Source: Turnera subulata (lineage: Eukaryota; Streptophyta; Magnoliopsida; Malpighiales; Passifloraceae). From it: a stretch of DNA of 64,000 nt. The position numbers were made by a program, and so were the translations under genes. A model generated the notes under the pieces. It did not search any database. It worked only from the letters and a program-made list of their open reading frames with translations, and was not told where the DNA came from. This document shows positions 10,195 to 21,515 of the stretch, in pieces (the stretch's first letter is position 1; each line of letters starts with the position of its first letter). The stretch is taken from assembly GCA_028386065.3 (NCBI GenBank), contig JAKUCV010004511.1, forward strand, positions 167,123 through 231,122, written 5' to 3'.

Positions 10195-10679
10195 TGTTGT
10201 AAAATTGGGATATAAATTTCATTCTTATGAAATAATACAACCTTGACCAAGGTAATAATAATACAAACTTTGTGGTAATAATACACCTTTAATAATAATA
10301 TGAAAATAAAGAATAATTAAATTTAGATGGAGGGGGATATTGAGAAGAGAGGTCTATGGAAATGAGGTGAGAGTGAAGTTTATGGTGGGATGTAAGTGTA
10401 TGAATGTGAAGGAATGAAGGGGTGTTTATAGTTGGTAATGAGAGGATAAAAACAAAAAAGTATTATTAATTTTAAAGGATAAAATCACATGGATGTTAGG
10501 TAAAGGAAGATGATATAAGATTAGGATAAATAGAATTATGGAGGGTAATTAGTCAAATAGACGGATCCAAGTAGATATTAGGTGTAGGGGTAAAATATTT
10601 ACCGAGGATAAATTTGAGTATGGTAAAAATAAATTTTACTAAATGGTAACAATGACATTCACATAATTTATTGATAACA
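10195..10679 (-). repeat. Element A 3' LTR
   Basis: Outer end TGTTGTAAAATTGGG, inner end GATAACA. A purine tract on the minus strand (AAAGGGGAG, 10680-10688) adjoins the inner edge. Confidence 0.88.
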
Positions 10680-10708
10680 CTCCCCTTTGAATGTCATTGC
10701 ACCTTAGA

Positions 10709-10810
10709 TAGAATACTCTTCTGAAGAACTGCTTCGTTAAAAAACTTACCAAGAAAAACTCAGTGGGATAAAAACTTGGTGAAGAAAAAAAGAGTGCAAC
10801 GTGTATTCTA
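10709..10810 (-). other. Conserved 3'-UTR stem-loop, element A
   Basis: TAGAATAC (10709-10716) pairs with GTATTCTA (10803-10810); between them TTACCAAG pairs with CTTGGTGA. Elements B and D have the same two nested stems between pol and the 3' LTR. Confidence 0.6.
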
Positions 10811-10904
10811 CTCTCCCTGATTTTGACATCACTTGATATCTCGAACCCGCCATAAATCAATCCTCTTCATCAACTCTTCAAAAGTTGTAGTAATAACTGA
10901 TTTT

Positions 10905-13560
10905 GTAAATAAATCTGCCAGATCGTCACTTGAATGATTCTTTGATGTATCCTCCCTTCAATTGGGCAATGCAATTAGCATTATCTTCATAAATCATCGT
11001 TGGAACATCTTCCTTGCTATCTAATCCATATGAATCTCCAATATGTTGCATCATCGATCTTAGCCAAACACATTCTTGGTTGACTTCATGTATGGCCACA
11101 GTTTTTGTATTACTTGAAGAGGTAGCAACGATACCTTGTTTTGTAGTTGCACGACACTTCATGTTTCAGCCTGTGCTTTCATATGGATCAAATAAATGAC
11201 TTGCATCTGTAAAATAAACTATATTCTCTTTGGACTCACAAGGTTAAAATAATTCAATGTCTATTATATCCCAAGATAATGAAATATATATTTATCTATT
11301 TCTAATATAGATATGTTAGATCAAAGTTATATTTTGCGAATAAGTTTATGGCAAAAAGCTTCAATTTTTATGTTATTAGCAAGATAAATTGCACTATGAT
11401 ATGGTACTTCGGGACCAATCCAACCTTTCCTAGGGTTTTTTTTTTTTATCTCAAACTCTTTATTTAAACATAAAATGGCTTTGGAAACTTCTTTAGGAGT
11501 TCTAATAATATTTAAACCACAAATAAAAATAGTAAAAAATTCACATATAGATGAAAATATTACAATAGTATCTAAATCATCGACATAAATAGCAATAATA
11601 AATAATGCACACATGTACCGCTTAAATAAAACACAGAGCATTTAACAAATATGTGCAAGAATGATTACAATACACATATCAAAATTAATTCAAACCGTAT
11701 AACAATCAATTTAGTTTAATTGAGTATATATCTAGGAAAATAGTTGCTTCAGGCAATTTGAATCCTTCAGAAATTCTCATGTGTATGTCATGACTTATGG
11801 ATCCATAGAAATAGATTGTAACAACATCCATTAGATGCATTTCTAGTTTTTTATGTATTGCCAGACTTATCAAATACTGAAAAATAATTGTATCCACCAT
11901 AAGGGAGCATATCTCCTCACAATTAATATCAGGTCGCTAGATCAAATCTTGTCCGAAGCGGTGCTTTATATCTCATTATTTCGTTTTCTCTTTGCACAAA
12001 TACACATTTATAACCGACCAACTCGTGTACGGACTACAAGTCCAAAATCTTCTGACTTAAAGAGCGAATCTAACTCAGTCTTAATTACATTTCTCTATTT
12101 TGGCCAATCTTTTTGCACCTACATTTATCAACAAATGTATGTTCATGATCCTCATTTTTTTTCATAATATTTAGCACTATATTATATGCCAAAAACTTCG
12201 TCGACTGTTATTTCACGTTGGTTCCTTCTAGTTCCTGATACAATATAATAGATCGAGATCTCATCATTTTTATTTATTTCAGGTACCTGAGTTACTTCTG
12301 GAACTTTATCAATTGTGTCAGGAATCTCTTCTGGAGGATTTTCCTCTTTTTGAGGATTTTTAATTAAAACCTCTGCTGGAGGTCTTATTTTCTCATTGGG
12401 GCTATCTGTATCTTTGCTCCATTTCTTTGTCGAGAATTTTTATATTTGGAACCGGGTAATCTTCCACGCTTATGGTGTATTTTAGATTCATTTGCATTCT
12501 TTGATTGTTTTTCAGGAACATTAATTTAAATGAGAGCATTTGCAGCTGGTACATAAGATTTGGTCACTTATTTAGATAAGTAAATGTGTCTGGCAATTGA
12601 TTTATTAATTTTATAAATGAATTATCTTTTGAACTTCAGGTTCATACTAATTTGCTCGAGAATCAAAACTAGATAATGATATAGAATTTCATGTAATATT
12701 CTTATCCAGCTTCTTATTTTCTCCCCCAGATGTTGGGTAAATACTTTCATCAAAGTGACAATCAACAAATCTTGCTCTAAATAAATCTCCAATTGATGGT
12801 TTTAAATAGTTTATAATTTATGGAGATTCATACCCAACATATATTTTCAATCTTCTTTGAGGACCCATTTTAATTTGTTGTGGTGGAGCAATTGGCACAT
12901 ATATTGCACAACCAAAAGTCCGAAGAAGGGAGATATTAGGTTAGTGACCATGAACCAATTGAATATGGGAGAGCTAATGATAACTTATTTGCCTGATGCG
13001 CACAAATGCTGTTGCATGCAAAATAGCATGTCCCCAAGCAGTAACGGGGAGTTTACATCTCATCAATGATTGCCTTGCAATCAATTGGAAGAATTTGATA
13101 AACGGTTCTGCTAGACCATTTTGGATGTAAACATAAACTACAAGAGTCCAAGCATAATTCCAATTGACATACAATAATCATTAAATGCCTTAGAACTGAA
13201 TTCACCAACTTTATCAAGACGTATAGTCTTAATAGCATGACTAGGGAAGTGTGCTCGCAATTAATTAACTGTGATAGTAAGCGCACAAATGCCAAATTGC
13301 GTAAAGACAATAAGCACACATGGGACTATCTAGTCTATGCATCGATTACAACCATAAAATACATAAATGGTTCATATAGCAGATGCATAGGTCCACAAAT
13401 ATCTCCCTGAATTCTTTCCAAAAATACTGGTGATTCTAGGCCATCCTTATTATATGAAGGTCGAATAATTAATTTTCCTTATGAGCAAGCAGCACAAGAA
13501 AAAATTCATTGGATTTGAAAAATTCTGATTTTTCAATAATTTTACGCATCATTATTGATC
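10905..13560 (-). pseudogene. Element A pol (integrase, RT, RNase H), degenerate
   Basis: Recognisable blocks from 3' to 5': RNase H (KQGIVATSSSNT, YEDNANCIAQLK; 10926-11162), RT palm with the catalytic YVDD (within 11327-11641), RT finger region (MDVVTIYFYGSISHDIHM; 11706-11900), a diverged linker (12180-12650), integrase (KLPVTAWGHAILHATA near 13040, with further core blocks in 12970-13450) and GAG-pre-integrase (about 13520-13600). Frames change often and stops are frequent. Compare element D, which keeps longer reading frames. No function remains. Confidence 0.8.
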
Positions 13561-13609
13561 TGGGATAGCCCAACCAGTCATTCTAAGCAAGAAATCCATG
13601 AGCCAACTT

Positions 13610-13775
13610 CGAGTTTGTGCCAGCTTCAGGCTGTGTAAACAATATATTTTAATAACTTAGATAAAATTATTTGCTAGCTTCAAGCTAGTGCTAACTTCAA
13701 GCTATTGTATACTAGCTTTGGACTATTGTGTGCCAGCTTCAGACTGTTGTCTGCCAGCTTTTGGCTGGACATGAT
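13610..13775 (-). repeat. 21-bp tandem repeats encoding SLKLA-type heptads
   Basis: On the minus strand the units translate as repeats such as NSLKLAH, NSPKLVY and SQKLADN. Each carries an inverted-repeat core (AGCTTCAGGCT type). The single-copy form in element D is ESLKLTNELKIW, just before the HDRLGHP pre-integrase motif. Confidence 0.7.
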
Positions 13776-14019
13776 AACTTTTATAGACTCGAATATTTAT
13801 ATAGTACAATCTAAAAAATAACATAAGTGATCTCTCCACAACTTGTTTGTTACCTGCTGTAGTAGCCTTTGTAATATAGAGATATTTAACGTCTCTTTCA
13901 CTTATTGTCTCAGCATAATATTCGTTTGAAACGAATATTAATAAATTCGTTTGAGACTTTAATAAAATATCCTTAATTTTCTTTTTATTATTGTAAGTAG
14001 GAAAAAAATTGTACTCTTC

Positions 14020-14215
14020 AAGAGTATAATGAAATTTATACTCTTCTAGAGCGTAAATATATGGTCTTCTAGAGCATAGTAAAACTTGTGCTCTTCTAGA
14101 GTTTAAATATATGCTCTTTTAGAATATAGTGAAACTTGTGCTCTTCCGGAGCTTAAATATGTGCTCTTTTAGAGCATAGTTGAATTTGTGCTCTTCTGAA
14201 GCATATTAACGTTCT
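14020..14215 (-). repeat. About 50-bp tandem repeats with GCTCTTCTAGAGC hairpins
   Basis: Three to four units each encode a variant of ALEEHKFxYALKEHIF on the minus strand, in shifting frames. Each contains palindromic GCTCT...AGAGC cores. Confidence 0.7.
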
Positions 14216-14819
14216 TCTCCCTCTCTTTTTTTAGATTGTACTACCATATGCTGCTTACAAATAATTTCCGTTTGTTAAATACGGAATGTATTATTGCATT
14301 GTCTTCAGGACAAATGCCCGTATTATTATTATAGAAATCATAATTTTATATTCACATTAAAAAATTTAAGATATATAACATACTGTAAAATAAATATAGG
14401 TGAAAGTAAAATATGATATAACATATAATAACACGATAAGACTAGATATAAAACTTAAAATCAATTTTTCTTTTTTGCTTATTTATCTTAAAGTATATAT
14501 TCACTTGCACCTTCAGGGTAAGCAAGATAAATAACAATATCCAGAATTGAATTCGCTTGGAAGTTGATATCATAGCCATCATCTTGAACAAAGTTGGTTT
14601 CAACAATATTAAATTTGTCCTTCAGGGACACTAGGTAAAATTCTACCAGATGCCTTGCTATATGGCATGTTCGTAACCGATTGTTTGTTCACAGCCACTA
14701 CCAAAATTTTTATTATACTGTCGCATTCACTTCAGGAAATGGAGCAAAGCCAATTCGATAAGATTCATGATTTTACATTAATAACTCGTTATTTTGGTCA
14801 GCCACAAGGATGAATAAAA

Positions 14820-15352
14820 TTAAATCCGAAAATTTTGTGAAAACTTCTTCACGATATTACTACTCCTGGAGCACATTTGATGCAAGATAAATAGAGAATA
14901 TTCTCCTAACATATCAGCATCAAAAATATTTTCTCCATATAATTTCTTCTGAGAATTTATTCGAAACATAACTGAATTATATTCATGCACAGATTTAAAA
15001 TCTTGCAACCTCAGATGATACATCCATTCATAATGAGCTTTTAGGAGAATGAGCATCTTCTGGTGATCATATATTTCTTTTAAATTCTTCCAAAGATCTG
15101 CAGGATCTTTGACAATAAGATATCCAGTCTTCAAACTGTCATGTGGATGATATCAAAGAAAAATTATAACTTTTGCCTTATTTAAACTAGATGCTTTTGT
15201 TAGCCTAAATTCTAGGCCATCAGCTTTGAATCTTTCTTTTATGGTGTCTCCCAGACCATTAGCATCTAAATGCATTTCGGCATCTAGTGCCGTGACAAAT
15301 TTCTTCCGGAAATGTCAAGGGCCTTAAATTCAAGTTTTGTAGTATTTGCCAT
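14820..15352 (-). pseudogene. Element A gag, degenerate
   Basis: The start codon at 15352 opens MANTTKLEFKALDISGRN, matching element D's gag start. After frame changes the section 14820-15134 shows VKDPADLWKNLKEIYDHQKM and RLQDFKSVHEYNSVMFR, the copia UBN2-type gag core. A zinc knuckle is not identifiable. Confidence 0.75.
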
Positions 15353-15576
15353 TATAACAATAATGAAATAATACCGAAAGAAATAAAACAAGTAATAAGA
15401 GTAATAGAATAATAATAGAACATATGTAGTATATATATGCATACTCGATAAATCTTTCAGCAATATTAGTACAATAATAATATAGAATATATAATATATA
15501 TACAAAGGATAAAAGTAGTAATAAGAAAAGTTGTAAAAATAAGTACCTTATTTGGCTACAGACTCGTATTGATAAC

Positions 15577-16047
15577 TGTTGTAAAATTGGGCTATGAATT
15601 TCACTCTTGATGAAATAATACAACTTTGATCAAGATAATAATAATACAAACTTGGTGGTAATAATACACCTTTAATAATAATATGAAAATAGAGAATAAT
15701 TAAATTTAGATGGAGGGGGATATTGAGAAGAGAGGTGTACGGAAATAAGAAGAGAGTGAAGTTTATGGTGGGAATGTAAGTGTATGAATGTGAAGGAATG
15801 AATGGGTATTTATAGTTGGTAATGAGAGGATAAAAATAAATAAGTATGATTAATTTAAAAGAATAAAATTAAAAAGTTGTTAGATAAAGGAAGATGATAT
15901 TAAGAGTAGGACAAACAGAATTATGGAAGGTGATTAGCTAAAGAGATGAATCCGAGTAGGTGTTAAGTGTAGGGGTAAAATATTTACAGAGAGAAAATTT
16001 TTACTCTATAATAATAATGACGATATTCGCATAATTTATTTATAACA
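15577..16047 (-). repeat. Element A 5' LTR with adjoining primer-binding region
   Basis: TGTTGTAAAATTGGG...TTATAACA, 471 bp. Directly inside, the minus strand reads GTTATCAATACGAGTC (about 15561-15576), equivalent to CGTTATCAGCACGAGTC in element D. A minus-strand TATAAATACCC motif lies near 15805-15815. Confidence 0.88.
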
Positions 16048-16052
16048 ATCTA

Positions 16053-16355
16053 GAAGGCACAGGCATTGTAGTATATTTTACGCACATACACTTCACGCCT
16101 TTTGTTTTCTTTTTTGAACAAACATTAATTTTTTTTTTGAACAATCAACATTAATTTCTTTTTTGAAGAAATTAACCTGGACACTAAAAATTGAAGTGCA
16201 CGTAAATCTGTGTACAATCATGGCCCAGGCATGAGCATCTGTCTACAAAGGGATGCCAAAATCAGAACTTTTACGTAGCAGAAGCTTCCTTGTAGGTTCT
16301 AAACAATATAGTAAAATAATACAGACATTCATTTTTCCTTTTGAACTTGATTATC
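16053..16355. other. Spacer between elements A and B
   Basis: AT-rich, with a duplicated TTTTTTGAACAA-type stretch at about 16110-16170. No gene seen. Confidence 0.4.
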
Positions 16356-16360
16356 AACAG

Positions 16361-16547
16361 TGTTGTAAAATAGTGGATTAATACTGTGAATTTTAGGAAG
16401 AGGAAGAAGAAATGAAGGAGAAGGAAGCAAGGGAAGAGCCAGTTTTGCTCGTCTGTGCTCATCTGTGCTCGTCCATTTTATTGCTTTCAGTGGAGAAGAT
16501 ATATACACAAAGGTAGGTACAATAATTCATACACGTGTTTTATAACA
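16361..16547 (-). repeat. Element B 3' LTR
   Basis: TGTTGTAAAATAGTGG...GTTTTATAACA. On the minus strand it holds a G-box CACGTG just inside the start and a TATATATC motif. The purine tract GAAGGGGGAG (minus strand, 16548-16557) adjoins. Confidence 0.9.
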
Positions 16548-16574
16548 CTCCCCCTTCAATGATTGTACCTTGGA

Positions 16575-16677
16575 TAGAATACGCTTTTGGAATAACTGCC
16601 TCATTAAAAACCTTACCAAGAAAAACCCAGTGGGATAAAAACTTGGTGAAGGAAAAAAGAGTGCAGTGCGTATTCTA
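16575..16677 (-). other. Conserved 3'-UTR stem-loop, element B
   Basis: TAGAATACGC (16575-16584) pairs with GCGTATTCTA (16668-16677); inner stem TTACCAAG with CTTGGTGA. Confidence 0.65.
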
Positions 16678-16779
16678 CTCCCCCTCATTTTGGCCTCTCT
16701 TGATTTCTTGATGTTGTTGCATCCTTGTCAACTTCTGGTGACGTGTGCTTTTTCCGATCACTTTTGATACATCACTACT

Positions 16780-18900
16780 TTAATTGGACAATATAGGCAG
16801 CATTATCTTTATAATTTGTTGTTGGTGTATCTTTCTCGCCATCTTGCTTCTGTGGTCCCGATGATACAACAATTTCATGTGTAAAGTTATAATTGATGTC
16901 CGCCTATGCTTTATGTGGACTAAATCAGGGGATCTACATCTGCAAAAATCAAATATACCCTCTTTCGGGTTTATAGGATTACATATTCGTTATCTCCCGA
17001 AGATAAGAGCAAATACATATCTTGCCAATAGGCCTAAGTCAAAAGCTTCAGGCTTTATGTCACAAACAATACATATTGTACTTAGACAGGGTACTCCAGG
17101 ATCTGTCTAATAGCACGGTATTTGGAAGCTTCTTCTGGAGTTCCAATCACTAAACATATAAATTTATCCATACTCATAATGGTCATGTAAAGGTTAACTC
17201 CAATTTTTGTAATTTTCCGGAAATTAGTTGCTTCAGGCAACTTGGATCCTTCAGGGATCTTCATATATATTTCATGACTTATGGATCCATAGTAGGCTGT
17301 AAAAGCATTCATTAGATGCATTTCTAATTCTTTTCATGTAATGTCAGACTTATCAAAATAATCGCATCCACCACAGGAGAGTATATCTCTTCACAATTAA
17401 TACTAGGTCGTTTGGGTAAATCTTGTGCTACAAAACCGTGCTTTATATTTCAATATCTTTTCCGCACAAGAACCCATTTTTAAACCGATCAATTTTACAC
17501 CCATCTAGTGTACGGACTACCGGTCCGAAAATTTTCTCGCTTCACAAGCGAGTCCAACACAGCCTTTAATCATATCTCTTTATATTTTAGCCAATCATAC
17601 AACGCCTACTTTCATTAGTAGGTTCATGATCCTCATTTTATTTAGCGCTATATAAAGTAAATATTCCGTCGACGGTTATTTCACGTCGGTTCCATCTCAT
17701 TTCTGACACTATAATTGAGATCTCATCATGCTCATTTATTTCAGGTACCTGAGTTACTTCTAGAACTTTATAAATTTATGTCAGAAAACCAACCTCTTCT
17801 GGAGGACTTTTAATTCAAAACTCTACTGGAGGCCTTATTTTCTTACTGGGGCCATCTTTTCTCATTTGCTTCTTTTTCTCTATTGAGAATTTTTCCTTTT
17901 TTTTTTGGAACCGAGTATAATCTATAGATTCATTTGCATACTTATATTGTTCTTCAGGAACGTCAATCTAAACAGGAGCATTTGCAACTGGTACTTGGTC
18001 ACATCTTTCAAATAAATATGTCTGGCAAATGACTTACTAATCTTTTCCAAATGAATCATCTTTTGAACTTCAAGTTCATACCAATATGCGAGGATAAAAA
18101 ACTAGATATTGATAAATCATTCTCTTGATCCAGCTGCTTATTTTCTCCCCCTTTGATGTTGGGTAAAAACATCAATTAATAAGCAAATCTTGCTATAAAT
18201 CTCCAACCTCCTGTGATAGGTTTCAATTACTTTTATAATTTATGGAGATTCATACCCAACGTAGATTCCCAATCTTCTTTAAAGGACCAATTTAACAATA
18301 CTGTGGTGGAGCATTATATACTGATCAACCAATGGTTCGAAGATGGGATATACTAAGTATGTGACCATTAATCAATTAAATGGGGAGATCATATAACATC
18401 GTGTTGGCTTGATGCACTCAAGTGTTGCTGCATATAAAATACCATTTTCTCAAACAGTAATATTTCATCAATGGTCCTGTAATCAATCGTCAATGTTTCC
18501 CCAGAGCTGTTTGGGTTTATTTCGAATGATATACATTATCCATTGAAGAAACATACTAGCATTATCTAGACATATAGTCTAATAACATAAGTAGGGATAT
18601 GTACCCGCAAGTGGCTTAATCATTAAAACAAGTGCGCATAATGCCAACTTGCGTCACACAATGGACCATCTAGTCGATGCATCGTAAAAATTACCTAGAT
18701 AGTCAACACGGCAGATTTATTAGTCCACGTTTATATCCCTGAATTAATCCTAAACTTGCTGGTCTAGGCCAATCTCATCTTAGGAAGGCTATATTATTAA
18801 TTTTGCAGCAAACAAACACATGGAAATTCATTGATTGTAAAATTTCTGGCTTTTCAATGAATGACCAAATAAATTTTGTGCATCATTATTTACCCGGGAT
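16780..18900 (-). pseudogene. Element B pol remnants
   Basis: The clearest piece is an RT finger segment (17082-17321: YYGSISHEIYMKIPEGSKLPEA). Further up, collinear nucleotide similarity to element A continues through the linker (17640-18130) and integrase (18240-18700) to the pre-integrase MTGWAIPG-type block (about 18880-18930). Indels and stops are everywhere, and the YVDD box is not seen. Confidence 0.7.
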
Positions 18901-18947
18901 GGCCCAACCGGTCATGCCAAACAATATGTCCATGTACCAACTTCAAG

Positions 18948-19180
18948 TCGGTGCCAGCTGCAGGCTGGATAACTTAGAAAAATTATTTACCAGCTTCTGG
19001 CTGGTGTATACTAGCTATGAATTAAATATCTATCAGTCAACTTCTAGTCGGTCTCAGCTTCAGGCTGTATAAACTTGTGTATTTAAACACTTAAAATTGC
19101 TAGCTTCAGGCTAGAGCATTTCAGCTTCTGGCTGGATATGGTAAGTTTAATAACTTAAATTGCTAGCTTCAGGCTGCAAT
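18948..19180 (-). repeat. Palindromic AGCTTCAGGCT repeat array
   Basis: At least six variants of CAGCTTCTGGCTG / TAGCTTCAGGCTA lie within about 230 bp, the same motif family as 13610-13775 in element A but more spread out. Confidence 0.65.
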
Positions 19181-19361
19181 ATATGTGCCAATATTAGACT
19201 TATATCTGCCACTCATGTCGGAAAAGATCAGAATTAGTGAGCAAACTTTTCCAAAAGCAACTTTGGAGTTTTGTGAAACCGAAAAATCTTCAGGATCTTT
19301 TCGGAGATAAGTGAAAGGGTCCACATTTGAAATACTAACACATGGCTATCTAAGCTCAGGC

Positions 19362-19368
19362 TATAAAT
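19362..19368 (+). promoter_or_regulatory. TATA box of antisense gene copy 1
   Basis: CTATAAATGAGG lies about 65 bp before the first ATG at 19428. Copy 2 has CTATAAATAGGC about 90 bp before its ATG. Confidence 0.5.
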
Positions 19369-19427
19369 GAGGGCAGAAATATGTGTTAAAACATGTAGAT
19401 TCAGAAAAACCCGAGAGAGATAAAAGA

Positions 19428-20110
19428 ATGCCTTCCCCCCAGCAACTGTCTTATTTGTTGAGGGTGCCTCTCTAGGGAGGAGGAACAGGCTAGCATATAG
19501 CATGGTGAATGAACAACAAGAGGAATTACCGAGTGAACTCACGAGAATTCCTCGTTTAGTTTTTGTTGATGAACTATACTCATCCAGGTTCTTTGTAACT
19601 CCTATGGAAGAAACTTTCTTCCTAGAGGACCAAAGCAATCTAAGGGCTTCCTTTTATGGCTCGGCTAACTCTATTATGTTTTTCATATCTAATAAACTGC
19701 AGGAATTTCAGCTAGAGCCTTCATGTAAAATTTTAAATCAAAGCAGTTATTATCAGGTTTCCATGATGGCTCGGAGCGTCCCAAGGGTGACTGGGTTACC
19801 ACCTACATGGCCTAAGGTACGACTTCTACTATGGAATTGTAGGGGGATAGCAAGAAGGTTCCAAGATTTTGTGCGTACCTTAAGGGTTCTAAAGAATCAG
19901 TACAAGCCCAACATGGTACTGATTACTGAGACTATGTGGCAAGCAGGAGAAAATCATGGTGTAATCCCACTCCGTTTTCCTTCAATGAATCGGTTTGAGA
20001 TACCAGGAGAAAATAATATGGGTGGCATGTGGTTCTCCTGGAACGACAACGTTAGGGTCAACATTAATGGTGAGGCTCAAAGTTTCAGAGTTAATGTTGA
20101 GCCCAACTGA
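19428..20110 (+). CDS. Unrecognised protein joined to a LINE-type endonuclease N-terminus (copy 1), antisense in element B
   Basis: A 202-residue frame runs 19502-20110; homology with copy 2 extends back to the ATG at 19428, but a 1-nt length change in the C run at about 19436 puts that ATG out of frame. Residues 1-105 (counted from 19502), with RIPRLVFVDELYSSRFFVTP and FYGSANSIMFFISN, match no family I know. From residue 107 (VRLLLWNCRG, then NMVLITETMW and GGMWFSWN) it follows the first third of an EEP endonuclease of plant LINEs. It includes the Asn and Glu positions but not the later GDFN or SDH motifs, and it stops cleanly at the same place as copy 2. It has its own TATA box. The function is unknown; a nuclease activity is unlikely without the rest of the fold. 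Confidence 0.6.
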
Positions 20111-20690
20111 TAGATTACTGTTTATACATATATATGAGAACCATTCTTCTTTGAGTGTTCTCTAGTTATGGATCCGTTTATGTAATAATAATATGCATGT
20201 TAACTTTTAGCCTTTTCCATTTATTATCTCATTTACGCCCACAGACACAAATAATTAAACTGTCTTATTCGCTTCAGGGAATAGATCACAGTCAATTCAT
20301 TAGGATCCATAATAATTCATTTTATTACTGGGGTGTCTGTACTTTTCAAAAGTATATGCTCTTCCAGAGCGTAAATATACGATCTTCTATATCATATTAA
20401 AGCATGCGTTCTTCAGGAACATATTCGGATTTATGCTCTTCTGGAGCTTGTTAATCTTTTTCTCATTTCGAGAAGTCATAATATGTTATATTGACATCCA
20501 CACATATAATTCTCCCCCTGTGGATGTCAATTTTGCATTGTCTTCGAGACTAATGCTTGAGGCATTATTCTAGAAACAATTATAAAGTACTGAAAAGTAA
20601 ATAAAATAAAATGCAATGCGTAATAATTTAAACTGAACATAAAATAAATTAAATATAAAATGAATTGTTAAGCAAGTATAATATCCACCT
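20111..20690. other. Element B internal non-coding sequence
   Basis: Contains further GCTCTTCCAGAGC / GCTCTTCTGGAGC palindromes (20340-20450) and stretches collinear with the gag-pol spacer of element A. From about 20230 the sequence returns to element A-like sequence, which marks the right edge of the captured gene. Confidence 0.5.
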
Positions 20691-20938
20691 TCTGGTGGTC
20701 ATATAATTTCCATCTTCTGGTGGTAATAGTTTTTATTTTTGATTTTCCTTTGTGGGATCTTCAGGATCTTTTGAACTGTAAGACTTCCAGTCTTCGTTGT
20801 ATTTTTTTTTATTGAGTCTGCTGGACTCTTATAATTAGTCTTCCAGACTATATGTAAATTCCTGTCCGCATTTAATATCCATAATAAATTTCTTCTGGAA
20901 ATTATAAGGGTCTCGAATAACATAATTTAAATAAAATT
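20690..20938 (-). pseudogene. Element B gag N-terminal remnant
   Basis: The minus strand reads FETLIISRRNLLWILNADRN, recognisable against ALDIFGRNYLSWRLDAEMH of element D; downstream nucleotide similarity (GATCTTCAGGATCTTT) corresponds to the DPADLWK block. Most of gag is lost. Confidence 0.6.
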
Positions 20939-20954
20939 AAAAACTTAAATGAAA

Positions 20955-21215
20955 GAAATAAACATGGGCCTTTCGTTAATTACCCCAATGAAGAATTAAA
21001 TAACCGAAAAATTAAAAGAAATGGGCCTTACATAAATTAGCCCAATTAAAAATTAAATTATCGCAAAGTAAATGCGATGGGCCTTATACGAGCCCAATAA
21101 AATCGTAACGAAATTAAAACGAGAAATTAAATACAATGGGTCTTATATGAGCCCATTTGAAATGTAAAGAAGAGAATATTAAAATGTAATGGGCCTAATA
21201 TGAGCCCAAGCTTAA
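20955..21215 (-). repeat. About 60-bp tandem repeats with GGGCC/GGCCC palindromes
   Basis: Five imperfect units each carry TGGGCCTTAYA...GCCCA. TGGGCC/T is the plant site II motif bound by TCP-type factors. They lie between gag and the leader module. Confidence 0.65.
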
Positions 21216-21246
21216 TATAAATGAAAAATAATAAAATAAATATAAT

Positions 21247-21400
21247 AGCCTTCCGGGCTTGTCGGAAAAAATCCCGAGACACTGAATTTCGGCCAAACAC
21301 TTCCGGGCTTGCCGGGAAAAACCCAAGGTATCGGATTCCGGCCAAACACTTCTGGGCTTGCCGGGAAAATCCCGAGATGCTAAATTTCGGCAATATAATT
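21247..21400 (-). repeat. 51-bp tandem repeat, three units
   Basis: Units start CTTCCGGGCTTGCCGGGAAA and end TTCGGCCAAACA; on the minus strand each encodes a 17-residue variant of FSRQAQKCLAGIRYLGF. Confidence 0.7.
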
Positions 21401-21515
21401 TTTTTCTTTTTTTCTCTTTTCTATTTTTTTCTTTTCCCTTCCCTCTTTTCTAACTTTCTCTCATTTTCTTTTTTTCCGTGTCCTTTTTTTCTGTTTTTCA
21501 TTTTTTTTTAGACTG

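Larger units (their letters stand above)
10195..16047 (-). mobile_element. Element A: Ty1/copia LTR retrotransposon, degenerate
   Basis: Two LTRs (10195-10679 and 15577-16047) bound an internal region, with the exact 5-bp duplication ATCTA on both sides (10190-10194 and 16048-16052). The order on the minus strand is 5' LTR, primer-binding region, gag, protease/pre-integrase, integrase, RT, RNase H, purine tract, 3' LTR. Every domain is broken. The LTRs differ at many sites and small indels, so this is an old insertion. It is the same family as element D, which is on the opposite strand. Confidence 0.9.
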
